Below are positions 45,319 through 53,154 of a stretch of 60,701 bases of DNA, in pieces. Within the stretch, counting starts at the first letter, position 1, and every line of letters begins with the position of its first letter. Below the pieces are notes generated by a model. That model made no database searches, had not been told where the DNA came from, and saw only the letters and a program-made list of their open reading frames with translations. A program made the position numbers and the translations under genes. Origin of the DNA: Promethearchaeati archaeon (GTDB lineage Archaea > Asgardarchaeota > Heimdallarchaeia > Heimdallarchaeales > Heimdallarchaeaceae); assembly GCA_013166775.1 (NCBI GenBank), contig JABLTJ010000018.1, forward strand, positions 1 to 60,701, given 5' to 3'.

Positions 45319-47073
45319 TTAGTGAACCTTCTCAATAATTTCTTTTAATTTATAGAACGCTAATCGTTTGTAACCTGTTTGTGCAACAAGACCATATGTA
45401 TTAATCCCTCCAGTGCTATCCTGAAGAGAAACGTAAACAAAACCTTGAACTCTCTCATCATTTACACATATTTCCAAAATTCTTTCAAGAGCACCAGCTT
45501 GTATTCTTTCACCGTACATAACAGGAGAGAGTCCAAACTCTGTTATCCAGAATTCTTTAGTTGAGTTTGTTTGTTGATCTAAATAAAAATTAATCTCATC
45601 CAATTCTCTTCCATGAATGATGAAATAATCAAAACCTACGAAATCAAGAGTACTATTTTCCCATAAAGGTGCAAAGATATTATTTTGCGGATTAAAATCA
45701 TTAAATGATAGCTTGATTCCAATTTTAGTATCATTAGTGAGTGAATGAAGATAGTTTGAAGTATCATTGATAACTGAGACCCAGGTTTCAACAGTCTGAA
45801 GATCTGTAATAAAAGAAGAAGAATAACCAAAAGGTTGTGGGTAAATCAGCAAAAAGTCTGGATTGCATTCTTGGATTAGAGCAACTGATTGATTTTCCAA
45901 AGTTTCTGTAAACTCTGAAAAACTGACATTTTGATAAGTCCATCTGTTCAAACTATAACCATAGGTGGTAAGAAGCACTTTGAAACCATTTACTTTTAAT
46001 TCATCAATAACTTCTTTAAACTCATCCAGACTTGAATCTAATAATTCTTGCCGAACATCAATTTTCACAGTAGAAACTTGTAGTTCTTTTAGATAAATAA
46101 GTTCCTTCTGAAATTCTTCTTGAAACAGTTCATGGTAATCTTTTGATATATTAGTCACAGAATAGGATATTGAATCCAAAGCTGTTCCTATTTCAAAATC
46201 TGTCATTAATGGAAAATTAGGTTGATATTTAGATGAAGTATAATCACTATAAGAGTTCATTACTCCTATACCTTGAAAATTATAAACCAAGAGAAGAATG
46301 ATTAGAAGTACAAAAATCCCTTTTGTTCCTCGTTCTGCAAATTTTATGAAGGATGAGAAAGCAGATTTCTTAGCTGCATCAGCTTCCCTTTCAACATCGT
46401 CTAGAAATGCACTTCCTCTTCTTGGTTTCTCTTCCTTCTTTTCCTTAGATTCTTCCTTAATTTTCTTTTGTTTTTCAATTTTCATTGGAATACAGAGAGG
46501 TATTAAAATGAGAGCAGGATAAGCATAATTTAATTGTCCACTAAATAAAAATGCTTGAAATATTGCATAACCAATAGAAGGTATTGCAATTATCCATTCA
46601 AGAGATTTAGGGAAGAGAATTGCTGTTTCTGAAGCAATTTTGTTGAAGAATAGACAAGAAGTAAAGAAAGCGGTAATAGTTAGTAGAATGTTCATAATTT
46701 TTCTTGACAATTGTGAGTTTCCTATTCCAGCAAAAGAAAGGATAGTTACTGCTAAATTATGGACCAAAATAAGAAGACACCCAACATAGCCTAGAACTGA
46801 AAGATCTCCAAATCCAAAAAAGAAAATTAAGAAACTTCCTACAAAAATTAGAATTCCGGAGATGACATATAGATACATTTTCTCGTATTCTTCATTCTTT
46901 AGAGAAAATTTTACAAATCCTTCATCTTTCTTGAATAAATTAATCGTATTTTGATATAAGAAATTGAAAAGCTCGGTTAAAAAAATAGTTAGTGGTCGAA
47001 TACTAACAATAAAGTTGAATGCTACACTCATGATTGCTAGAACAAAAGCTCCTCCAAAACCTAATACTGACAT
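45319..47073 (-). CDS. Polytopic membrane protein with extracellular glycosidase-like TIM barrel
   Basis: This 584-residue protein has about six membrane helices in residues 1-200, a Lys/Glu-rich cytoplasmic loop (KIEKQKKIKEESKEKKEEK) and another helix (GIFVLLIILLLVYNF, about 250). About 310 residues with many N-x-S/T sites follow. That part looks like a clan A glycosidase barrel: strands STVKIDVR, GFKVLLTTYG, FLLIYPQP, DFVGFDYFI and EFWITEFGLSP, the last carrying a nucleophile-like Glu. The acid/base NEP motif of the clan is replaced by YPQP, so catalysis may be lost. ATG 47073 is preferred. Confidence 0.7.
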   Translation of the reverse strand: MSVLGFGGAFVLAIMSVAFNFIVSIRPLTIFLTELFNFLYQNTINLFKKDEGFVKFSLKNEEYEKMYLYVISGILIFVGSFLIFFFGFGDLSVLGYVGCLLILVHNLAVTILSFAGIGNSQLSRKIMNILLTITAFFTSCLFFNKIASETAILFPKSLEWIIAIPSIGYAIFQAFLFSGQLNYAYPALILIPLCIPMKIEKQKKIKEESKEKKEEKPRRGSAFLDDVEREADAAKKSAFSSFIKFAERGTKGIFVLLIILLLVYNFQGIGVMNSYSDYTSSKYQPNFPLMTDFEIGTALDSISYSVTNISKDYHELFQEEFQKELIYLKELQVSTVKIDVRQELLDSSLDEFKEVIDELKVNGFKVLLTTYGYSLNRWTYQNVSFSEFTETLENQSVALIQECNPDFLLIYPQPFGYSSSFITDLQTVETWVSVINDTSNYLHSLTNDTKIGIKLSFNDFNPQNNIFAPLWENSTLDFVGFDYFIIHGRELDEINFYLDQQTNSTKEFWITEFGLSPVMYGERIQAGALERILEICVNDERVQGFVYVSLQDSTGGINTYGLVAQTGYKRLAFYKLKEIIEKVH

Positions 47074-47121
47074 GTTCTTCAATGTATAGCTTTTGAAGTG
47101 TTTAAATGTCTTACCATTTAA

Positions 47122-47850
47122 TTATATTCTCTCTTGGATAAGAAGGCTATGGAAATCCTTCAATGTACCTTTGAAATCCGGTTTAGTATCTAGGGTAATT
47201 AAATCTTCATTCTCTAATGCGTTTTCAACAAGAAAAGTCTTGAAACCATGTTTTTTTGCGCCCATATCTCTAAGACCATCGTTTCCGATTACTACAGAGG
47301 ATGAAGGATTGACATTAATTTTTTCTAGAATCTCAAACCAATATTTACTATTTAATTTACAGAAACAACTATTTTCTGCATGAGTGATCAAATCAAAAAA
47401 CTTTTGTGGAATCATTCCCCATTCCATACGTTTTTCTATTGCAATGGAGGGATAAACAGGATTAGTTGCTAGTACTACTTTAATATCTGGATATATTCTC
47501 TTTATATCCAGTAAGAGAGGGATTGCTCCATCCATTTGTGTTATTAGTGGTTTGATAGCATTGAAACCAGTTTGATAGAATTGCAGAAATCTATTTGTTA
47601 TTTCATCACAGTTCACTTCAAATTTAGGGCAGAAATCAAGAAGAAAATCATCCAAAGCAGTTGTGTCAGGATTATTGGCTTTTTCCATTACATCAGTTGA
47701 GCTGAGCAATTCCTTGAAGAAAATCTCAGGATTCGGAATCAAATCGATAAAAAATTGTGATGCTGCGCCTAGGTAGGTTTTGATGAATATCTGAAAATCA
47801 AAGTTTATCAAAGTGCCATCTAAATCAAAAAGAAAAGCTTTATATTTCAT
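47122..47850 (-). CDS. HAD-superfamily hydrolase, second paralogue
   Basis: This 242-residue HAD protein has AFLFDLDGTLINFD, KVVLATNPVYPS (motif II), CKLNSKYWFEILEKI (motif III region) and VVIGNDGLRDMGAKKHGFKT (motif IV), and a cap domain between residues 20 and 100. It is distinct from the HAD gene at 43111. It lies 9 nt after the DegV gene on the same strand, so the two are likely co-transcribed. Substrate unknown. Confidence 0.82.
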   Translation of the reverse strand: MKYKAFLFDLDGTLINFDFQIFIKTYLGAASQFFIDLIPNPEIFFKELLSSTDVMEKANNPDTTALDDFLLDFCPKFEVNCDEITNRFLQFYQTGFNAIKPLITQMDGAIPLLLDIKRIYPDIKVVLATNPVYPSIAIEKRMEWGMIPQKFFDLITHAENSCFCKLNSKYWFEILEKINVNPSSSVVIGNDGLRDMGAKKHGFKTFLVENALENEDLITLDTKPDFKGTLKDFHSLLIQERI

Positions 47851-47859
47851 TTTACCACG

Positions 47860-48744
47860 TCATGATTGATCTAAGAACTTATACTCAGTATCTAAACAGA
47901 TTCCAATACAGCCAGGCCCAGCATGAGTAACTATTGTCATTCCCACAGGACTAATAGAGATGTTACATTCGATAGGTCTAATTTCTTCTTCAATATATTT
48001 CTTCAAAAGAAGCGCAGAATCGGGATTTTGAGCATGCATAATATAAGCATTAAATTTCTCAGGTTTACCTTTTTTCTCATAGACAGAAAGAAAAGATTCA
48101 ATGACAGCCTTTTCATGTCCTTTTGCCGTTTTAATAACCTCCATCTTACCATCAATGAAGTTGATTACAGGTTTCATATCAATTAATTTTGCAATCCAAT
48201 ATTTTGAACGATTTAATCTTCCTCCTCGATGAAGATACTTCAAATCAGCAACAGTAAAACCAACCTCCAGTGTATCTCTATACTTATCTAATTGGGGGAT
48301 TATTGTTTCAGCTGATTTTTCCTGTTTAGCTAGTTCTGCAGCTTTTAATGCTATCATACCTAGTGCAAAAGTGGCAAATTTCGAGTCATATATATGGATT
48401 TTTGCAGGATTACCATTTTTCTTTTCATACATTCTCTTAGCATTAATTGCTGTATTGTAAGAACCTGAAATGCCTGACGAAATTACTATATTCATTATTT
48501 CATCAGCTTCTTTTCCTAATTTTTCAAACATTTCATATTGGTGTTGTAGTGTTGGATTTGCTGTCTGTGGATAAATCTCAGAAGAGTGAAATTTCTCATA
48601 GTATTCTTCCAGATTCAAATCAACATGTTCATAAAAGATTTCATCACCAAATCTAATAACTGTAGGAACAATTGATAGATCGTATTTTCTGATGAAATCT
48701 TCTGAAATATCTGCAGCACTATCTGTCATTATCTTAACTGCCAT
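47860..48744 (-). CDS. DegV family fatty-acid-binding protein
   Basis: This 294-residue DegV protein has KIMTDSAADISEDF at the start, PQTANPTLQHQYEMFEKL, IVISSGISGSYNTAINA and a late VTHAGPGCIGICL. DegV proteins bind a fatty acyl chain; bacterial FakB homologues present fatty acids to a kinase. No FakA-like kinase is in the window. ATG 48744 is chosen over TTG 48756. A more divergent relative is at 51577. Confidence 0.87.
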   Translation of the reverse strand: MAVKIMTDSAADISEDFIRKYDLSIVPTVIRFGDEIFYEHVDLNLEEYYEKFHSSEIYPQTANPTLQHQYEMFEKLGKEADEIMNIVISSGISGSYNTAINAKRMYEKKNGNPAKIHIYDSKFATFALGMIALKAAELAKQEKSAETIIPQLDKYRDTLEVGFTVADLKYLHRGGRLNRSKYWIAKLIDMKPVINFIDGKMEVIKTAKGHEKAVIESFLSVYEKKGKPEKFNAYIMHAQNPDSALLLKKYIEEEIRPIECNISISPVGMTIVTHAGPGCIGICLDTEYKFLDQS

Positions 48745-48912
48745 GATAGAAACCAAATGTAACTTTATCTTAAATATTTGCTGTTTATATTATGAAAAAT
48801 ATCAGTTAAATTCTTTATATTTTGAAATTCTTCAATCACATAAATATCCCCAAAAGTAATTAAGAAGAGAAAAATACATAAGAGCAAAATATTTAAGTTA
48901 GGTGTTTGAAGC

Positions 48913-49692
48913 ATGTTTAGAAGCTACAAGGAAAAGAATCTTATGACCAAAAAAATCTTCACTACACTAGCAGTTTTCCTTACAATACTGTTGTTTGTAG
49001 GATTACCTATAGCTCAAGCATATAATCAGACTACTGTTGTTACAAGCATTAACAGACGCAGTGATACAATAGACAATATAGGATTCAGTGTAAATGATAC
49101 ACTTCCAGCTCGTCCATTATTATCAATTATTAAAACAATAAACGGTTCAATTTTAAGATCAAATGTCATTCAAGTTCAACCTAATATAACAATTAGAGTT
49201 GATGTAAGTATAAAGAATATCGGAAATAGAACTGCTTATAATCTAACCACTACTGACCCAAATTTCGAAGATTGGGCTCTTACAAGCTTAAATCTAACTA
49301 CTCAGAAATTTGTTAAAGTTGGAATAAACTCAACTATTTACTACTTCTATTACTTCACATCAATCATTGAAGGCAATTTTTCAATAGCAGCAACAACAAT
49401 AGACTATTTTGGAAAAAATGGAACCGAAATAACTGAATACAATGCTAGAACTCAAAGATTCTATATTTTCTCAATTAAAGAGGAAAATGTAGTTATAATT
49501 GAAGGAAGTCTTTGGATTAAGATTCTTTATTATTGTTTGGGAATCAGCTTTGCTTTAGGAGCAATTGTCGCTGTTGATGCAATTATTCTTCGTAGAAAAG
49601 CTGGTAAAACAAAGAAATCAGTCAGAAGAGGACTTGAGTCAACAATAAAAAGCAAAAAGCAGCAAAAACGAAAAGTACAGAAAAGAAGATAA
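48913..49692 (+). CDS. Secreted membrane-anchored beta-rich protein
   Basis: This 259-residue protein has a signal peptide (KKIFTTLAVFLTILLFVGLPIAQAYN). A single beta domain resembles CARDB/DUF11-type adhesion modules (ITIRVDVSIKNIGNRTAYNLTTTDP), with many N-x-S/T sites. A C-terminal helix (ILYYCLGISFALGAIVAVDAII) precedes a long Lys/Arg cytoplasmic tail. The topology is outside domain, inside basic tail. GGTGT precedes the ATG. A TRAP-beta-like (translocon-associated) fold is an alternative reading. Confidence 0.7.
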   Translation: MFRSYKEKNLMTKKIFTTLAVFLTILLFVGLPIAQAYNQTTVVTSINRRSDTIDNIGFSVNDTLPARPLLSIIKTINGSILRSNVIQVQPNITIRVDVSIKNIGNRTAYNLTTTDPNFEDWALTSLNLTTQKFVKVGINSTIYYFYYFTSIIEGNFSIAATTIDYFGKNGTEITEYNARTQRFYIFSIKEENVVIIEGSLWIKILYYCLGISFALGAIVAVDAIILRRKAGKTKKSVRRGLESTIKSKKQQKRKVQKRR

Positions 49693-49769
49693 AATCTCTT
49701 TTTTACTCTTTGTTCATAAAAGTTCTACAAATCTCACATTTTATATATCATAATTGAGACAAGATTTTG

Positions 49770-50744
49770 ATGGCTATCAATGAAATCTTAGAAATGGAAT
49801 TAAAATTCCTTCTAGTAGGTGGTAAAGGTGGAGTTGGCAAAACAAGTGTAGCTTCAGCATTAGCTATTGCTCTTGCTGAATCTGGGAAACGAGTTTTGAT
49901 TATCTCTACAGATCCAGCACATAGTGTTTCAGATTCTTTTGACTTGGATTTTTCTTCTGGAGAAATAACAAAAGTCGAAGGAGTGAAGGGAGAATTATTT
50001 GCACTTGAAATAAATCCTGAAGCTGCTGGAGAAGAAATATCAAAAGCTATTGGACAACAAGTAGATTCTGATCAATTTGCAAATATATCAGCTATGCCAG
50101 GATTATCTGAGTTACAAGGATTTGGTGAGGACATGCAGTCAATACCACCACCTGGTATGGATGAAGCACTTAGTTTCGCAAAAATCTTAGAATACGCTGA
50201 CGATGAATCATATGATACAGTAGTATTAGATACAGCGCCTACTGGTCATACCTTACGATTATTGAACATACCTGAATTTCTAGATTCTTTTCTAGGAAGG
50301 ATGCTAAAGATGAAAGCTTTCCTTTCGAATGCAATGAAGATGGTAAAATCTTTGTTTGGGGGAAATCAAGAGAAAGACAGAACCATTGAAACTCTTGAAG
50401 CAATGAAAGAAAAAGTCCTAATTGCTAGAGACCAATTAATGGATCCTGAAAAGACACAATTTGTGAAAGTCATGATCCCAACAATGATGAGTATTTTCGA
50501 AACAGAGAGACTTGTTGAAGAATTAAATCAACATATGATACCACACAGATATGTTGTTGTAAATATGGTTAATCCTGATAACAAGGAATGTCAGTATTGC
50601 ACTCATAGAAGACAAGAGCACCTAAGAAATATAAATTATATCAATTCAGCTTTCAGCAACGATGACATAATTTCAATTGAAGCATTCGATCGTGAAATTA
50701 GAGGGCTGGATATGTTATTTGAATTTGGTAAAGTTCTTCTATAA
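49770..50744 (+). CDS. get3: ArsA/Get3-like ATPase
   Basis: This 324-residue deviant Walker A ATPase has LLVGGKGGVGKTSVASALA near residue 15, IISTDPAHSVSDSFD, VVLDTAPTGHTLRLLNIPEF (switch II) and a C-terminal CQYC pair at about residue 274, equivalent to the zinc-binding CxxC of Get3/TRC40. It should dimerise and chaperone tail-anchored or other membrane proteins, not export arsenite. A TATA box TTATATAT at 49741-49748 is 25 nt before the start, indicating a leaderless mRNA; TTG 49767 is an alternative start. Confidence 0.9.
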   Translation: MAINEILEMELKFLLVGGKGGVGKTSVASALAIALAESGKRVLIISTDPAHSVSDSFDLDFSSGEITKVEGVKGELFALEINPEAAGEEISKAIGQQVDSDQFANISAMPGLSELQGFGEDMQSIPPPGMDEALSFAKILEYADDESYDTVVLDTAPTGHTLRLLNIPEFLDSFLGRMLKMKAFLSNAMKMVKSLFGGNQEKDRTIETLEAMKEKVLIARDQLMDPEKTQFVKVMIPTMMSIFETERLVEELNQHMIPHRYVVVNMVNPDNKECQYCTHRRQEHLRNINYINSAFSNDDIISIEAFDREIRGLDMLFEFGKVLL

Positions 50745-50764
50745 TTCAAGAAAAGAGTGAATAC

Positions 50765-51565
50765 ATGTCAATGAAAACAGGAACTACATCAAGAAGCAGA
50801 GAACATTCTGGGTATGAATATGCTGATACCCATTGCCATTTAGTTCCAGACTGGTTCACATTAGAAGAAATCTCTAAAATTGCTATAAAAGCTCAGCAAT
50901 CAGGAATTAAAACAATCATAAATAGTGTACTAAAATCAGAAAACTACTCTTTTGGACTTAAAACAATTAAGAATAAGGGAATCCATCTTACAATAGGCAC
51001 TGAAATAACAGATAATTCGCAAGAAAGTATTCAGATGCTAAAGGAGTTTTATACTTCGAATCAAGAGAGCATCGTTGCAATTGGAGAAATTGGCTTAGAT
51101 TTTTATTGGGTCAAAGAAGAAGAGAAAAGATCAGACCAAGAAAAATACTTCAAACAATTGATACAATTTTCAATTGCTCATGATATACCCATTGTAGTTC
51201 ACTCAAGAGGAGCAGAGAGTAAAGCTATTGAAATACTCAAGGCTACTGGGGCTGAAAATGTCTTAATGCATTGTTTTGAAGGTACCGCAGAGCAAATAAA
51301 TGATGTTATGAGAAGAGCTTGGTATATCTCAGTTCCAACTAGTACAGTATATAGAAAGAATTTCCAAAAAGTTCTTCAACTTGTTTCTTTAGATAATTTA
51401 ATGTTTGAAACAGATAGTCCATTTCACTCGCTTGAAAAAGAGGAGAATAATACTCCATTGAGTATTCCAACACTATGCAGGAATGGAGCTAGAATATTGG
51501 AAGTAGAAGAAAAGGAATTAGCTTACATAACTACGAAGAATGTGAAAGATTTTTACAGGTTGTAG
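50765..51565 (+). CDS. TatD-family metal-dependent hydrolase
   Basis: This 266-residue barrel hydrolase has YADTHCHLVPDWF (HxH), AIGEIGLDFYW (Glu ligand), IVVHSRGA, LMHCFEGT and LMFETDSPFH (Asp ligand), a complete TatD set. Family members are 3'-5' exonucleases or D-aminoacyl-tRNA-type deacylases. It follows the Get3 gene after 20 nt behind GAGTGA, probably in the same transcript. Confidence 0.88.
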   Translation: MSMKTGTTSRSREHSGYEYADTHCHLVPDWFTLEEISKIAIKAQQSGIKTIINSVLKSENYSFGLKTIKNKGIHLTIGTEITDNSQESIQMLKEFYTSNQESIVAIGEIGLDFYWVKEEEKRSDQEKYFKQLIQFSIAHDIPIVVHSRGAESKAIEILKATGAENVLMHCFEGTAEQINDVMRRAWYISVPTSTVYRKNFQKVLQLVSLDNLMFETDSPFHSLEKEENNTPLSIPTLCRNGARILEVEEKELAYITTKNVKDFYRL

Positions 51566-51576
51566 TCACAAAATCA

Positions 51577-52413
51577 TTAAATAAAAGCAATTTCGAAATA
51601 ATTGTTTCCTATAAGGTAGTATTTGGGAAGAGAATCAGTTGCTTTTCTTACATTTGGAATGGTAAAAGACTCCAAAATATTTTCTATTTCTTTTTCGAAT
51701 TTAGGATTGGTTGCATAGTATATACTCTTTATTTCCTTAGCTTGATAAATAAGTTCTATTCCAGTTTTGATGTCTTTGAAAAGTGTTTTGAAGTTTCTAT
51801 TTATTCTGTTAATTTCCCAGTGTCCATGAAAGTAAAGATGAATAACATACGGATCAAGAGAAGATTTCAAACTAGCTTGAGATTGTATTTTTTTTTCACC
51901 GTCTGAAATTAAATTCAAATTTCTAGATAAAACATAGGAATTGATATATTTATTCAGAGTAATAGCTTCTTTTCGAATGGTATTTATTGTTCTTGCTCCA
52001 CTGACAATTTTTGCTAATTCTTCAATAAATAAACCAGAAGAGGAACCAAAAGTAGGAGTATCTATGATATCAATGCTTATATCTGAAACCATTTTTTTTG
52101 CAACGAGAGCATTTTCAAATACTACAGGAGTGAAGAAGGAGGAATGAACACTAATCAGAGTGTCGAAATCTTCTGCTAAATAAGTGTATAATTCAACGAA
52201 ATCCTTTATACTCGGTGAATAAATATTTGCTTTCTTATCCTTGCTTGCTTTTGATATCAGTTCTCTTGTTTGGAATTCATGTATATGTAATTGTTCTTTA
52301 TGTTTGATACCTTTTGAGTCTACGATGAAATAACCTATTGGAAAGATATTATAAACATCATAAAATTCTCTTGGTATTTCTCGAGAAGTATCGATAACAA
52401 TTGCAGGTTTCAT
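51577..52413 (-). CDS. Divergent DegV-like protein
   Basis: This 278-residue protein shows the DegV plan (AIVIDTSREIPREFYDVYNIFPIGYFIVD, then ISVHSSFFTPVVFENALVAK and DTPTFGSSSGLFIEELAKIV, regions only). The C-terminal glycine-rich GPGxxG loop seen in the other DegV protein is missing. Lipid binding may therefore be altered. ATG 52413 is chosen over TTG 52440. It ends convergently 11 nt from the TatD gene. Confidence 0.72.
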   Translation of the reverse strand: MKPAIVIDTSREIPREFYDVYNIFPIGYFIVDSKGIKHKEQLHIHEFQTRELISKASKDKKANIYSPSIKDFVELYTYLAEDFDTLISVHSSFFTPVVFENALVAKKMVSDISIDIIDTPTFGSSSGLFIEELAKIVSGARTINTIRKEAITLNKYINSYVLSRNLNLISDGEKKIQSQASLKSSLDPYVIHLYFHGHWEINRINRNFKTLFKDIKTGIELIYQAKEIKSIYYATNPKFEKEIENILESFTIPNVRKATDSLPKYYLIGNNYFEIAFI

Positions 52414-52467
52414 TTGAGTTGAAACAAAATCAGAACTCAATTAGATAAAGTTTACCATAGATTGATT

Positions 52468-52716
52468 TTACTTTGTTTCTTTTTGTTTCTCCATGAACTC
52501 TCTGTAATCATCTTTGAAGACTTCAATAGCAAGTGATCCAATCCAACCACATTTCTCATTTGTACAAGCGAACTCTTTTGAAAATATATTTGCATTCGCT
52601 ATTTTGGTTGGCGAAAAACAGAGAGGACACACCGTTAAAAAATCTCTTACAGAATTACGTCGTATTTTAATATCAGGGATATCTTCATCAAAATCATCTT
52701 CACTAGAGGAATTAAT
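52468..52716 (-). CDS. Small zinc-ribbon protein beside aIF1, apparent ATT start
   Basis: An 82-residue frame begins with an acidic segment (SSSEDDFDEDIPDIKIRR). A zinc ribbon follows, CPLC (residues 30-33) and CTNEKCGW (51-58), then a helical tail ending KQKETK. No ATG, GTG or TTG is available before the acidic part, and a TAA closes the frame immediately upstream. ATT 52716 lies 5 nt after GGTGA, the same spacing as other starts here. A GTG just before the first cysteine (residue 29) is the fallback and would give 54 residues. It lies 13 nt after aIF1, so it is probably co-transcribed and translation-related. Confidence 0.6.
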   Translation of the reverse strand: MNSSSEDDFDEDIPDIKIRRNSVRDFLTVCPLCFSPTKIANANIFSKEFACTNEKCGWIGSLAIEVFKDDYREFMEKQKETK

Positions 52717-52729
52717 TTAGGTCACCTAG

Positions 52730-53044
52730 TTAAAATTGTACCTCGATATTTGACGACGGAAATCCAGATTCCTCGAGGATGGCTTTAATCTTATATCTAT
52801 GATCTCCTTGCAATTCAATTCTTCCTTCTTTTGCTGTTCCACCACAAGCAAGTCTTGATTTAAGTTTCTTTGCAAGGGCACTTAGATCTACTTCATGAGG
52901 GTCAATACCAGTTACAAGAGTATAATTTTTACCATATCTTCTCTTTTCAAGGAAAACTCTGATGATTTGTTCTTCTTTAGCTATTTCTTCACAAACACAT
53001 AAATCTTGCGGTAAGCCGCATACGCCACAAAGCTCTTCTGACAC
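52730..53044 (-). CDS. Translation initiation factor aIF1 (SUI1)
   Basis: This 104-residue SUI1 protein has an N-terminal zinc knuckle (CGVCGLPQDLCVC). The SUI1 core follows: VFLEKRRYGKNYTLVTGID, LKSRLACGGTAKEGRIELQGDH and ILEESGF. It monitors start-codon selection on the small ribosomal subunit. Length and motifs are standard for archaea. The downstream zinc-ribbon gene is in the same orientation, 13 nt away. Confidence 0.95.
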   Translation of the reverse strand: MSEELCGVCGLPQDLCVCEEIAKEEQIIRVFLEKRRYGKNYTLVTGIDPHEVDLSALAKKLKSRLACGGTAKEGRIELQGDHRYKIKAILEESGFPSSNIEVQF

Positions 53045-53154
53045 ATCATTAAGAATGTAAAATATTATTTATACTTTTGCATTTCTACTGCTTTTTCTTT
53101 TAGTTTCTGGGGAATCAATTTGACTATTTTATCGTTTGGAATCACTTAAATAAA

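Noticed and set aside
45123..45335. 70-codon minus-strand frame across the structured element
   Set aside because: It overlaps the end of the membrane protein gene and the paired arms, and its composition is not protein-like.
47093..47383. 96-codon plus-strand frame
   Set aside because: Antisense to the HAD hydrolase at 47122-47850; composition follows the opposite strand.
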